The notes under the pieces were generated by a model. The model was not told the origin of the DNA and did no database searches. It was given only the letters and a program-made list of their open reading frames with translations. The translations under genes were made by a program, and so were the position numbers. From an uncultured Collinsella sp. (GTDB lineage: Bacteria; Actinomycetota; Coriobacteriia; Coriobacteriales; Coriobacteriaceae), in contig UQMY01000002.1 in the NCBI GenBank assembly GCA_900542325.1, positions 1-64,000 on the forward strand: 64,000 nucleotides of DNA, given 5' to 3'. This document shows, in pieces, positions 31,790 to 40,234 of this stretch; the first letter of the stretch is position 1; each line of letters starts with the position of its first letter.

Positions 31790-34672
31790 ATGACGCTACT
31801 GTATTTCCTTACCCTGTTTCCGCTGGTACCGGCACTGGGCATGCTGCTCGCGCGCGGTGACCGCGCCCGCGATGCGGTGGGGCTTGTAGGCTCCGGCATT
31901 ATTATGGCGGTGACAGTTGTAGTCGCCGTCATGTTTTTTGGCACGGGCCCGCAGAGCTTTGAGGTTGCCCCCGGCACCTCGCATGTGCTCTCGATCATCA
32001 GCTCCGCCATCGATGTCATCCTGTGCGCCGTCATCCTGTACAACGCGTTCAAATATAGGAACGCGCTCACCACGGTGCTCGGCATAGTCCAGCTGGTGGG
32101 CTCGCTCGCCTTTGCAGCCATGACGCTGCCCGCGGCCGAAGCCGTCACGGCGACGCCGCTCTACCTGGACTACATGAGCGTGATCATGGTCCTCGCCATC
32201 GGCATCGTCGGCAGCCTTATCTGCGTGTATGCCTTGGGTTATATGAAGGACTTCCAGGCCCACGACGAGCACGAGGCCGCGCTGCGTGGGCAAACCGCGC
32301 CTGACCGTCGCCCGCAGTTCCTGGCGCTTATGTTCCTGTTCCTCTCAGCCATGTTCGTCATCGTGACGAGCGACAACCTTGAGTGGCTGTTCTGCGGCTG
32401 GGAAATCACCACCGTGTGCTCGTTCCTCATGATTGGCTACACGCGTACGCCCGAGGCCATCAAGAACGCCTTCACCCAGATCATCCTCAACATGCTGGGC
32501 GGTATCGCGTTTTTGGCCGGACTCATGTTCCTGCACGTCAACGGCATGCCGCTGACCATCTCGGGCATGATCGAGCTTTCCGGCGCCGGAACCGCGCAAT
32601 CCGCGCTGCTGGTCATGCCGGTCATCCTGTTGTCGCTCGCCGCACTCACCAAGGCCGCGCAGATGCCGTTCCACACTTGGCTGTTGGGTGCCATGGTTGC
32701 CCCCACGCCCACGAGCGCCCTGCTGCACTCGTCCACCATGGTCAAAGCCGGCGTGTTCCTGATGGTCAAGCTGAGCCCGCTCTATGCCATCTATCCCGTG
32801 ACCGGCTTTATGGTCACGAGTGTGGGTGCCATCACGTTTTTGCTCGCCGCCCTCATGGCCATCTCGCAGAGCAACGCCAAACGCGTGCTCGCGTACTCCA
32901 CCATTTCCAACTTGGGCCTTATCAGCGCCTGCCTAGGCGTCGGCGCGCCCGAGGCCGTGTGGGCCGCGATCTTCCTGATCCTGTTCCATACGGTGGCAAA
33001 GTCGCTGCTGTTCCTGTGCGTGGGCACGGCCGAGCATCATATCGGCAGCCGCAATATCGAGGACATGGACGGCATGTTCAGCCGCATGCCGCACCTGACG
33101 CGCCTGATGATGCTGGGTATCATGGGCATGTTTGTGGCGCCGTTTGGCATGCTCGTGTCCAAGTGGGGCGCCCTGGTGGCGTTTGCGCAGACCGGCAACG
33201 TGCTCATGATCATGGTGCTTGCCTTTGGCTCGGCCGCGACCTTCTTCTTCTGGGGCAAGTGGCTTGCTAAGCTTTCGGGCGTCGATCCCACGGCTCAAAA
33301 CGTTGAGGTCAATGTCCATAAGACCGAATGGATGGCCCTCAACACCATCGCCGCGCTGCTGATTCTTTGCTGCGTGGCGTTCCCGCTCATCTCGAGCGGT
33401 CTGGTGTCGCCTTACTTGGCCATGGTGTTTGGCCGCGTGCCGTACGTTATTGGCAAGGACTCCATGTATCTGATGGTGGTTATCGTGGCGTTTATCGCCG
33501 TGGTGCTGCTGACTTCATTCCGCGTGAGCAATAAGCCGCACGTCAACGTATATCTTTCGGGTGTGGGAACCGACAATTACCGCCATTTCCGCGGCTCGAT
33601 GGGACACGAGGTGAAGGCCGAAAAGCGCAATTGGTACTCGGAGGACGCCCTTGGCGAGAAGCGTATTGGCCCCGCGGGTAGTGTTGTTTGCTGCGCCATC
33701 ATCCTGTTTGCGCTGCTGTGCTGCGCGTGGATTGGGCCCGAGAGACTCGCCATGAGTGCGCCCTCGGTGCTGCGCGGCAAGTATTTCGAAGGCTCGGGTG
33801 TCGTGGGCATTTTTATTGGCACCGTGGCGTTTGCCTTGATTGCGCCGCTTGTGGGCGGCCTGATCGACGGCGTTGACCGCAAACTTTCGGCTCGCATGCA
33901 GGGCCGCGTGGGACCGCGTCTGCTGCAGCCGTTCTACGATGTGGCCAAGCTCCTGCGCAAAGCCCCTGCCAGCGTAAACACCATGGACGATACCTACATG
34001 GCGTGCGCGCTCATCTTCACCGTCGTGGGCGGCGGCATCTTTGTGTCGGGCTCCAACACGCTGCTGTGCGCTTTTATGGTGACGCTCGCTGCGATCTTTG
34101 TGGTGCTGGCGTCCGCCTCGACGCAAAGCCCATTTGCCCAGGTTGGCGCCGACCGCGAGCTGCTGCAAGTCATGAGTTACGAGCCCGCCGTTCTGCTGAT
34201 GAGCGTGGGCCTGTACCTTGCCACCGATAGCTTCGATTCCATTGCCGCGACGGGGCAGTCGGCCCCCATCATCGTGTACAGCGCGCCCATTTTCCTGGCG
34301 CTGCTTGCGGTGCTCACCATCAAGCTACGCAAGTCGCCGTTCGACCTTTCGTACTCGCATCACGCGCATCAGGAGATTGTCCAGGGCGTCGCCACCGAGA
34401 TGAGCGGCGGTACGCTGGCCAAGATGACCCTTATGCACTGGTGCGAGACCGTGCTGTTTTTGATGTGGGTGGGCATGTTCTTTGTTTGGGACAACCCGGT
34501 GAGCTGGGTGGTCGCCCTGGTCGTGATGGTCGCGACGTACTTTGTCGAGGTGCTGATCGACAACACCTTCGCCCGTAGCACCTGGCGCAGCTGCTTTAAG
34601 CTCGGCTGGGGCGTGGCGCTGGTGTTTGGCCTGCTCAACCTTATGCCCATCCTCGTCGACGTGTTTATTTAG
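31790..34672 (+). CDS. Ech-type hydrogenase membrane subunit, natural EchA-EchB fusion
   Basis: Ion-pumping membrane arm of an energy-converting hydrogenase. In 960 residues, the first ~640 are a Mrp/NuoL-like antiporter: YLDYMSVIMVLAIGIVGSLIC, the conserved Glu in WEITTVCSF, Lys in LTKAAQMPFHTWL, and HSSTMVKAGVFL. From about residue 668 the sequence is NuoH/EchB/HycD-like: RMQGRVGPRLLQPFYDVAKL, the acidic loop AQVGADRELLQVMSYEPA, and LRKSPFDLSYSHHAHQE. In most Ech systems these are two proteins; the fusion is unusual. ATG 31790 follows GGGGGAG. It opens a tightly spaced five-gene operon. Confidence 0.92.
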   Translation: MTLLYFLTLFPLVPALGMLLARGDRARDAVGLVGSGIIMAVTVVVAVMFFGTGPQSFEVAPGTSHVLSIISSAIDVILCAVILYNAFKYRNALTTVLGIVQLVGSLAFAAMTLPAAEAVTATPLYLDYMSVIMVLAIGIVGSLICVYALGYMKDFQAHDEHEAALRGQTAPDRRPQFLALMFLFLSAMFVIVTSDNLEWLFCGWEITTVCSFLMIGYTRTPEAIKNAFTQIILNMLGGIAFLAGLMFLHVNGMPLTISGMIELSGAGTAQSALLVMPVILLSLAALTKAAQMPFHTWLLGAMVAPTPTSALLHSSTMVKAGVFLMVKLSPLYAIYPVTGFMVTSVGAITFLLAALMAISQSNAKRVLAYSTISNLGLISACLGVGAPEAVWAAIFLILFHTVAKSLLFLCVGTAEHHIGSRNIEDMDGMFSRMPHLTRLMMLGIMGMFVAPFGMLVSKWGALVAFAQTGNVLMIMVLAFGSAATFFFWGKWLAKLSGVDPTAQNVEVNVHKTEWMALNTIAALLILCCVAFPLISSGLVSPYLAMVFGRVPYVIGKDSMYLMVVIVAFIAVVLLTSFRVSNKPHVNVYLSGVGTDNYRHFRGSMGHEVKAEKRNWYSEDALGEKRIGPAGSVVCCAIILFALLCCAWIGPERLAMSAPSVLRGKYFEGSGVVGIFIGTVAFALIAPLVGGLIDGVDRKLSARMQGRVGPRLLQPFYDVAKLLRKAPASVNTMDDTYMACALIFTVVGGGIFVSGSNTLLCAFMVTLAAIFVVLASASTQSPFAQVGADRELLQVMSYEPAVLLMSVGLYLATDSFDSIAATGQSAPIIVYSAPIFLALLAVLTIKLRKSPFDLSYSHHAHQEIVQGVATEMSGGTLAKMTLMHWCETVLFLMWVGMFFVWDNPVSWVVALVVMVATYFVEVLIDNTFARSTWRSCFKLGWGVALVFGLLNLMPILVDVFI

Positions 34673-34684
34673 GAGGCGGCATCC

Positions 34685-35302
34685 ATGGGTAACAAAATGT
34701 CGCGCTCGCCGTGGGTCATTCATTACGACGGCTCGAGCTGCAACGGATGCGATATCGAGGTGCTGGCCTCGCTCACGCCGCTGTTCGATGCGGAACGCTT
34801 TGGCGTGGTCAATACCGGCAACCCCAAGCATGCGGATATCTTTTTGGTGACGGGCTCGGTCAACGCTCAGAACCTGCCCGTCGTGCGCCAGATCTACAAC
34901 CAGATGCTCGAGCCCAAGTGCGTGGTGGCCTGCGGCATCTGCGCGTGTTCGGGCGGCGTATTCCGCGATGCCTATAACGTGATCGGCGGCGTGGATCGCG
35001 CGATTCCCGTGGACGTGTACGCGCCCGGGTGTGCCATTCGCCCCGAGACCGTGATCGACGCCATCGTGGAGGCGTGCGGCATCCTGGACCAGAAGGAGGC
35101 CGTGATGCGCGCCGGCGGCGATCCACTTACCGTGGGCGGTTCCGCTACCTGGGACGGTGGCGTTGAGCTGGGCGAGGACGGGTTTGTGGCTGCAGGGGCC
35201 GGGACTGACGGTGCCGGTGACGCGCATGCCGGGAAGCCTGCTGCGCCCGCCGCTGGCGACGCACCTGCTGAGGCTCCTGCCGCTGCAAAGGAGGCCGAGT
35301 AA
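34685..35302 (+). CDS. echC: Ech hydrogenase small subunit (EchC/NuoB-like)
   Basis: Carries the 4Fe-4S cluster nearest the NiFe site and passes electrons to the large subunit. The Cys set is visible: C19 and C22 in SSCNGCD, C86 in ACGICACSGG, and C116 in VYAPGCAIRPE, matching the NuoB/EchC pattern. The core ends near residue 145; the last ~60 residues are an Ala/Gly/Pro/Glu-rich low-complexity tail not needed for the fold. Total 205 residues. The start follows AGGAGG, 12 bases after the EchAB stop. The stop overlaps the next start by one base. Confidence 0.93.
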   Translation: MGNKMSRSPWVIHYDGSSCNGCDIEVLASLTPLFDAERFGVVNTGNPKHADIFLVTGSVNAQNLPVVRQIYNQMLEPKCVVACGICACSGGVFRDAYNVIGGVDRAIPVDVYAPGCAIRPETVIDAIVEACGILDQKEAVMRAGGDPLTVGGSATWDGGVELGEDGFVAAGAGTDGAGDAHAGKPAAPAAGDAPAEAPAAAKEAE

Positions 35303-36021
35303 TGCAAGAGGCAATCTATACCACCGTCGGGATCGACGAGCTCCTGTCGCATGTCCAGGCGCTCAAGGGCGCCGGTGCCCGCTTTGTGCAAATGCACGCC
35401 GAGCGCAACGTCGACGACGGCACGTATCGCTTGGTCTATACGTTTATCAACGTTCGCGCTGCTCAGGAACATATTGCGCAGGACGGCAGCTATGCGATCG
35501 AGAACCTGGTAGTCGATGGTATCGACCAGTACCAGGAGATTCCGTCCATCAGCTCGTACTATCCGGCGGTATTTCCGTTTGAGAACGAAGCACACGACCT
35601 GTTTGGGCTTGCCATTACCGATATGCAGATCGACTTTAAGGGCTTTTTCTACCAGGTCTCGACTGCCGAGCCCATGAGCGTTATCACGCCCGAGGTGAAG
35701 GCTGCGCGAGAGAAAGCCATGAAGGTCCGTGCCGCTGCCGAGGCCAAGGCGCGCAAGGCCGCGGCCGAGAAGGCCGCCGCTGCTGCGGCTGCTGCAGGGA
35801 AGGGCGCCGCAGGTACCGGCGATGCCGCGGGCGCTGCTGCCGCCCAGCCCGCTGCGGCTGCCGGCTCCGATGCTCAGCATGACGATGCCGCTGCCAAGGC
35901 CGCGCTCAAAGCCGCCGAGCTGGAGGCAAAGCTCGCCGCCATGGATCCCGAGAAAGCAGCCAAGGTCCGCGCGGCGCTTGCCGCCAAAGCCGCTCGCGAC
36001 AAGCAGAAAAAGGAGGCGTAA
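35302..36021 (+). CDS. echD: Ech hydrogenase subunit D (NuoC/30-kDa-like) with Ala/Lys-rich tail
   Basis: Structural subunit of the hydrogenase's peripheral arm. Residues 1-130 follow the NuoC-like pattern, including SSYYPAVFPFENEAHDLFGLAI, the signature of the 30-kDa subunit family. Residues ~130-239 are an extraordinary Ala/Lys/Glu-rich, probably helical low-complexity extension ending in KQKKEA. The EchC tail is also Ala-rich, so both may be organism-specific additions. It overlaps echC by one base and sits five bases before echE. Confidence 0.88.
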   Translation: MQEAIYTTVGIDELLSHVQALKGAGARFVQMHAERNVDDGTYRLVYTFINVRAAQEHIAQDGSYAIENLVVDGIDQYQEIPSISSYYPAVFPFENEAHDLFGLAITDMQIDFKGFFYQVSTAEPMSVITPEVKAAREKAMKVRAAAEAKARKAAAEKAAAAAAAAGKGAAGTGDAAGAAAAQPAAAAGSDAQHDDAAAKAALKAAELEAKLAAMDPEKAAKVRAALAAKAARDKQKKEA

Positions 36022-36026
36022 GGTCC

Positions 36027-37115
36027 ATGGCACATCGCTCCGTTATTCCGTTTGGCCCGCAGCACCCGGTGTTGCCCGAGCCGCTTCATCTGGACCTGGT
36101 GATCGAGGACGACCGCGTCATCGAGGCAATTCCGCAGATCGGCTTTGTGCACCGCGGACTCGAGAAGCTCACCGAAAAGCGCGACATGCACCAGTTTGGC
36201 TACATCGCTGAGCGCATCTGCGGCATTTGTGCCGTGGGTCACAGCTGCGGCTATGCCAGCGCCTGCGAACGCATGCTTGACATCGAGGTGCCCGGCCGCG
36301 TGCAGTATATCCGCACCATTCTGCATGAGCTTTCGCGCATTCACTCGCACCTGCTGTGGCTGGGCCTGCTCGCCGATGCCTTTGGCTTCGAGGCGCTGTT
36401 CTATCGTTCGTGGACCCTGCGCGAGCAGATCCTCAAGATCTTTGAGAGCACCTGCGGCGGCCGCGTGATTCTGTCGATCAACGAGGTCGGCGGCCTTAAG
36501 CACGACATCGAGGACTCCGAGCTGGCGGGTATTGCTCAGACGCTCGATGCCATGCGTCCCGACTACGAGGCCCTGGTGCATACGTTTTTGGACGACGACA
36601 GCTGCGGCGAACGCCTGCATGGCGTGGGCGTGATCAGCAAGAAGGACGCGCTTGATCTGTCGATGGTCGGCCCGTTCGGTCGCGCTTCGGGCGTGGATTA
36701 CGACGTGCGCATGCTCGGCGACGGCGCCTATGCGGATCTGGCCGCGTTTGAGCCCATCGTGGCGACCGACGGCGACTGCTATGCCCGCTGCCAGGTGCGT
36801 TGCGCCGAGGTCACGCAGGCCATGGGCATCATCAAGGAGCTTGTGGACAAGATTCCACACGACGGCATCGGCGGGCGCACCAAGCTCACGCCGGCCGACG
36901 GTGCCCGCGGCGAGGTCGTGATTGAGCAGCCGCGCGGCGAGGCGTACTACTATGTGCGCGGCAACGGCACCAAGAACCTGGACCGCTTCCGCGTGCGCAC
37001 GCCGACGTCGCAGAACCTGGCAGGTCTGACGCATGCGCTGCAGGGTGTGCTCCTTGCCAACGTGCCCATGATTATCCTGACCATCGACCCCTGCATTAGC
37101 TGCACGGAAAGGTAG
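36027..37115 (+). CDS. echE: [NiFe] hydrogenase large subunit, Ech type (EchE)
   Basis: Catalytic subunit that should reduce protons or oxidise H2. The four Ni ligands are present: RICGIC (C65, C68) and a C-terminal DPCISC (C356, C359), so this is a true hydrogenase rather than the related complex I NuoD, which lacks these Cys. The 362-residue chain ends just three residues after the last Cys, so there is no C-terminal peptide for a maturation protease to remove, as I recall for some Ech enzymes. AAGGAGG precedes the ATG. No hyp maturation genes are in the window. Confidence 0.94.
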   Translation: MAHRSVIPFGPQHPVLPEPLHLDLVIEDDRVIEAIPQIGFVHRGLEKLTEKRDMHQFGYIAERICGICAVGHSCGYASACERMLDIEVPGRVQYIRTILHELSRIHSHLLWLGLLADAFGFEALFYRSWTLREQILKIFESTCGGRVILSINEVGGLKHDIEDSELAGIAQTLDAMRPDYEALVHTFLDDDSCGERLHGVGVISKKDALDLSMVGPFGRASGVDYDVRMLGDGAYADLAAFEPIVATDGDCYARCQVRCAEVTQAMGIIKELVDKIPHDGIGGRTKLTPADGARGEVVIEQPRGEAYYYVRGNGTKNLDRFRVRTPTSQNLAGLTHALQGVLLANVPMIILTIDPCISCTER

Positions 37116-37122
37116 GCGCGGC

Positions 37123-37464
37123 ATGAGTTTACTGACATTTGCCAAGACGGCCTTGGGTTCTATGGTCAAGCAGCCGGTAACGGTGTGCTATCCGCAGGAG
37201 AAGCTGACGGCGCCCGAGCGCTTGCGCGGGCATATCGTCAACGACATGGACGTGTGCATCTGCTGCGGCATGTGCGCGCGGCGTTGCCCGGCGGGCGCGC
37301 TCGCGGTCGATCGCAAGGGCGGAACGTGGTCGATCGACCCGTACGCCTGCGTGGTGTGCGGCGAGTGCATCGAAAGTTGCCCTAAACACTGCCTGAGCAT
37401 GGACACCGCCCGCACTCCAGTTGCGGCGGACAAGACTCCCACGGTAGAAACTAAGCCGGAGTAG
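37123..37464 (+). CDS. echF: Ech hydrogenase 2x[4Fe-4S] ferredoxin subunit (EchF/NuoI-like)
   Basis: Electron entry subunit that accepts electrons from soluble ferredoxin. The 113-residue protein has two complete cluster motifs: C45, C48, C51, C55 (CICCGMCARRCP) and C76, C79, C82, C86 (CVVCGECIESCP). A short amphipathic N-terminus and a polar tail flank them. It is last in the operon, seven bases after echE, and is followed by a GC-rich hairpin. Confidence 0.93.
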   Translation: MSLLTFAKTALGSMVKQPVTVCYPQEKLTAPERLRGHIVNDMDVCICCGMCARRCPAGALAVDRKGGTWSIDPYACVVCGECIESCPKHCLSMDTARTPVAADKTPTVETKPE

Positions 37465-37485
37465 CGCAGGAGTAGAACTGGAATA

Positions 37486-37519
37486 GGGGCCGGCGGGGCA
37501 AAAATGCCCCGCCGGCCCC
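37486..37519 (+). terminator. GC-rich hairpin after the ech operon
   Basis: GGGGCCGGCGGGGCA pairs perfectly with TGCCCCGCCGGCCCC around AAAA, 22 bases after the echF stop. It lacks a U-run, so terminator function is inferred. Confidence 0.65.
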
Positions 37520-37550
37520 GCGCTTAAACGCGCGGTTGGGCCGTCGCGAA

Positions 37551-37704
37551 CAAAACTATGCCGGATTACGGGGCTGGATAGCGAACCTCCGACCATATCG
37601 AAAACCAAGATAATAAAACCGCAGGTAGACTGCTTGCTGTTTTTCAAAAATAGGGGGTATGGATGAGGGCTCCGACTTTAGCCCCGTAAACCGGCATAGT
37701 TTTG
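37551..37704 (+). repeat. Palindromic element, unit 1 of a three-unit array
   Basis: The arms 37551-37575 and 37680-37704 pair with one mismatch in 25 (outer end CAAAACTATGCCGG). The interior carries GACCA and the conserved core AAAACCGCAGGTAGA at 37615-37629. See units 2 and 3. Confidence 0.85.
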
Positions 37705-37797
37705 AAATGGCACCATATCAGTAACAGCCTTTGATCTCCCTTGGACAGAGGGAAACGGATCATTTTTGCCTTGCGAGGGCTGCCGCGTGACCCGTCT

Positions 37798-37957
37798 GCC
37801 ACGAAATGGGCCCATCTACTATGTTTAGGCGGCAGCCCTCGACCACGGCAAGTAATGTGAAATGAAAACCGCAGGTAGAACGCCTGCGATTTTTCATGAA
37901 ACGCGGCTATGGTCAGGGGTATCGGGTCAAACGTAGTAGATGGGCCCATTTCGTGGC
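37798..37957 (+). repeat. Palindromic element, unit 2 of a three-unit array
   Basis: The arms 37798-37826 and 37929-37957 pair with one mismatch in 29 (outer end GCCACGAAATGGGCCC); they are unrelated to the outer arms of units 1 and 3. The interior has the same core AAAACCGCAGGTAGA at 37865-37879, flanked by GACCA and TGGTC. The start is 247 bp after unit 1. The spacers before and after it share GATCTCC and ATCATTTT...GCGAGG. Confidence 0.85.
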
Positions 37958-38048
37958 GGGCGCCGTCAGCCGATCTCCGCGGGCGGAAGAAAGCAGATCA
38001 TTTTGGTCTCGCGAGGCTTGCGGAAGCGCTTGTGCAGGGCCGCCCGAA

Positions 38049-38202
38049 CAAAACTATGTCGGTTTACTACGATGAATTCGACATTTCCGACCATGACTGC
38101 ATTTTTCTAAATATTACAAGCGTTCTACCTGCGGTTTTGCAAGCGCACAATTTACCGTGGTCGAAGGTGGGCGATTCATCGTAGTAAACCGGCATAGTTT
38201 TG
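38049..38202 (-). repeat. Palindromic element, unit 3 of a three-unit array (core inverted)
   Basis: The arms 38049-38080 and 38172-38202 pair over about 31 bp with one mismatch and one bulged base. They share CAAAACTATG with unit 1 but diverge inward. The core is on the opposite strand (complement of AAAACCGCAGGTAGA at 38124-38138) with GACCA/TGGTC flanks. The start is 251 bp after unit 2. The array occupies the ~800-bp gap between the convergent ech operon and two-component genes. Confidence 0.85.
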
Positions 38203-38262
38203 ATATGGCATTAAATCGGTAGCATCCATTTTGCTATGCCGGAGCGGTCGGCCGTTGGGTAA

Positions 38263-38892
38263 TTACCCTCGCAGATAGGCGATGGCGATTTGGGTGCGGT
38301 TGCGTAGCCCCATTTTGGCTAGGATTGAGCTGATGTGGTTGCGCACCGTGCCTTCTCCCATATAAGCCGTGGCGGCAATCTCCTTGTTGTCGAGGCCGCA
38401 GGCGATGAGCTCGGCGACTTCGAACTCGCGGTCGGTCAGACCGGCAAAGGCCGCGGGCCGGTGTGGCGTGCCCGTCTTGTCGCCCATCCCGTCAAAGTCA
38501 ACATCTTCGATCGCCTTACCCTCGAGCACGCGTTTGCCGTCCATGACCTGCGCCAACGCTGGCGGAATGGCGGCGACATCGGTCTTGATCAGGTAGCCGC
38601 GGGCGCCCAGCTTGAGCGCCGACACGATATACTCGTCATCCGAGAATGTCGTCAGAAACACCACGCGCGCCGCAGGGTCGCGCTCAAGGATCTCGCGTGC
38701 CGCCGAAAGTCCGTCGCGCTCTGGCATCTGAATGTCGAGCAGCGCGATATCGGGTGCGAGTTCGGCGTAGAGTGCCACCGCGTCGTTGCCGTTGGCGCCG
38801 GTGCCCACCACCTCGATTTGCGGCTGGGCACCCAGGATAATCTTGAGCGAATCGACTACCAAACGGTCGTCGTCGACAACGATGAGCCTCAT
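38263..38892 (-). CDS. NarL/LuxR-family response regulator
   Basis: A 209-residue two-domain regulator. The receiver has acidic pocket VVDDD at residues 5-9, phospho-acceptor D53 in LLDIQMPERDG, and the conserved Thr and Lys in FLTTFSDDE and GYLIKTD. The C-terminal LuxR-type HTH contains LTDREFEVAELIACGLDNKEIA and GTVRNHISSILAKMG. It overlaps the histidine kinase by four bases (ATGA), so the two are co-translated. It is divergent from an ABC-2 exporter with two permeases, the arrangement of LnrJK-LnrLMN in Bacillus, so it likely controls that exporter. Confidence 0.93.
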   Translation of the reverse strand: MRLIVVDDDRLVVDSLKIILGAQPQIEVVGTGANGNDAVALYAELAPDIALLDIQMPERDGLSAAREILERDPAARVVFLTTFSDDEYIVSALKLGARGYLIKTDVAAIPPALAQVMDGKRVLEGKAIEDVDFDGMGDKTGTPHRPAAFAGLTDREFEVAELIACGLDNKEIAATAYMGEGTVRNHISSILAKMGLRNRTQIAIAYLRG

Positions 38893-40034
38893 CGGTCCTC
38901 ATCTCCTTGCTGTTTGGGAACGGTGGCAAACACGCGCCAGCCGCCGGCGCCGGCACGCGGGCCGGCGGTGAAGGTGCCGCCAAGCGCCTCGATGCGCTCG
39001 CGCATAGAGGCGAGCCCCATGCCCTCCGCGGCGCCGTGGCCGCTTGCTTGAACCCCGCCCGCGCCATCGTCGGTAACGATGAGCTGGTAAAACGACGGAT
39101 GCTCCATGCAACGTACAGTGACAGCATGGGCGCAAGCGTGGCGCATGGTGTTGGAGAGCGCCTCGCGCAGGACCGCCGCAAAGCAGTTCGCGACGTTTGC
39201 GGGCGCATGTTCGGTCATAACTTCAAGCTCAATCCGCGGACCGCCGTCCGAGCGCGCGCCTTCAACAATGCGTTCGAGCTGCACGGAAAGGTCGACGGCG
39301 TTGTCGTTGAGCGCGTGGACGCTGGCGCGCACGAGCTGGAGCGCCTCGTCAACGGTGTATTTGACGTCGGCGAAATCGGCGGCAACGCCGGGCTCGTTGG
39401 CATGGACCACGCGCAGGGCTTCGGTTTGAAGCGAAGCGCGCGTGAGCTGGTGGCCCACGTTATCGTGGATCTCGCGCGCGATGCGGGCGCGTTCGGCGAG
39501 CGTCGCGAGCTCGACTTCGTAGTCCTGGCGGTCGGCGAGGTCGCGGTTGCGTGCCTCGAGTGCCAGGGCGCGTTCTTGCAGCTTGTCGCGGGTGCGACGC
39601 ATGCGTTCCTGTTCGCGCTCCAGCTGCGCGGTGCGCAGTGACAGCAACGTGGCGGCGACCGAAAGGATGGCGGTTAGCAACAGCGTTCGGGTGGTGAGCG
39701 CGCCGCAGCGAAGGTCCGTGGCAAGTGCGCAGGCAAACACGGAGCCAATCGCCAGCGCGGGCCAGATGCGTTCACGGCGCACGCGTCGCGCGATGTCATA
39801 GAGGGCGAGAGGTGCGAACGGCACAAACGGCGGCACGAAGACAGCCGCGATGACGTAGGCGTAGCTGCCGGCCTCGCTGGCGCGACGGGCGCGTTCTCCC
39901 TGCGCGACCTCGGCCAGTGCGGCGATGACAACGCCAAGGCAAAACGCCGCGACCAGGCGAGCATCCACAGCAAGGCCCGTGGCGGCTGCGATGCAGCACG
40001 CCAGTACGATCGATTTGTCGAATAGCCTGTTCAT
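38889..40034 (-). CDS. Sensor histidine kinase, HisKA_3 / NarX-like family
   Basis: A 381-residue membrane sensor. The N-terminal ~130 residues form about four to five membrane helices with almost no extracellular domain, so it probably senses within the membrane. A coiled coil (~135-185) leads to the dimerisation helix with phospho-acceptor H190 (AREIHDNVGHQL). The HATPase domain has an N-box around SNTMRHACAHA and GMGLASMRERIEALGG. I placed the start at ATG 40034, where the hydrophobic region begins; an upstream extension is unsupported. Intramembrane-type sensors next to ABC-2 exporters usually detect membrane-active drugs or lipids. Confidence 0.9.
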   Translation of the reverse strand: MNRLFDKSIVLACCIAAATGLAVDARLVAAFCLGVVIAALAEVAQGERARRASEAGSYAYVIAAVFVPPFVPFAPLALYDIARRVRRERIWPALAIGSVFACALATDLRCGALTTRTLLLTAILSVAATLLSLRTAQLEREQERMRRTRDKLQERALALEARNRDLADRQDYEVELATLAERARIAREIHDNVGHQLTRASLQTEALRVVHANEPGVAADFADVKYTVDEALQLVRASVHALNDNAVDLSVQLERIVEGARSDGGPRIELEVMTEHAPANVANCFAAVLREALSNTMRHACAHAVTVRCMEHPSFYQLIVTDDGAGGVQASGHGAAEGMGLASMRERIEALGGTFTAGPRAGAGGWRVFATVPKQQGDEDR

Positions 40035-40086
40035 ACGGGTATTGTACGCGATGCCGCGCACGGGGGAGGCGCCACTCAGAGCAAGC

Positions 40087-40166
40087 GTGACATTCCTCCC
40101 ACGCGGCGGGGCGGTCGCGTCAGCAGGCCGCACGACCAAGACCTCCGCACTCGTGACAAAGCTCAC
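40087..40166. promoter_or_regulatory. Candidate response-regulator sites in the divergent promoter region
   Basis: CGTGACA occurs at 40087-40093 and again at 40152-40158. The second is part of an inverted pair GTGACAAAGCTCAC (40153-40166). They lie between the kinase and the exporter genes, where the regulator would be expected to bind. The match is short and unproven. Confidence 0.25.
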
Positions 40167-40234
40167 TGGTGCGCGCCGTCAGCTCCTGCGATGATGCAAT
40201 CGTACCGGGCCGCAAGCAACAGAAGGGCCGCCTC

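Noticed and set aside
31790..37464. Respiratory complex I fragment
   Set aside because: The large subunit keeps both Ni-binding Cys pairs (RICGIC and DPCISC), which NuoD lacks, and the operon has only one antiporter-like subunit.
37909..38184. 91-codon frame across array units 2 and 3
   Set aside because: It lies wholly within the palindromic elements, has no ribosome site, and its sequence is explained by the repeats.
37551..38202. Retron (msr-msd) locus
   Set aside because: No reverse transcriptase gene is adjacent on either side, and each unit is a simple closed palindrome.
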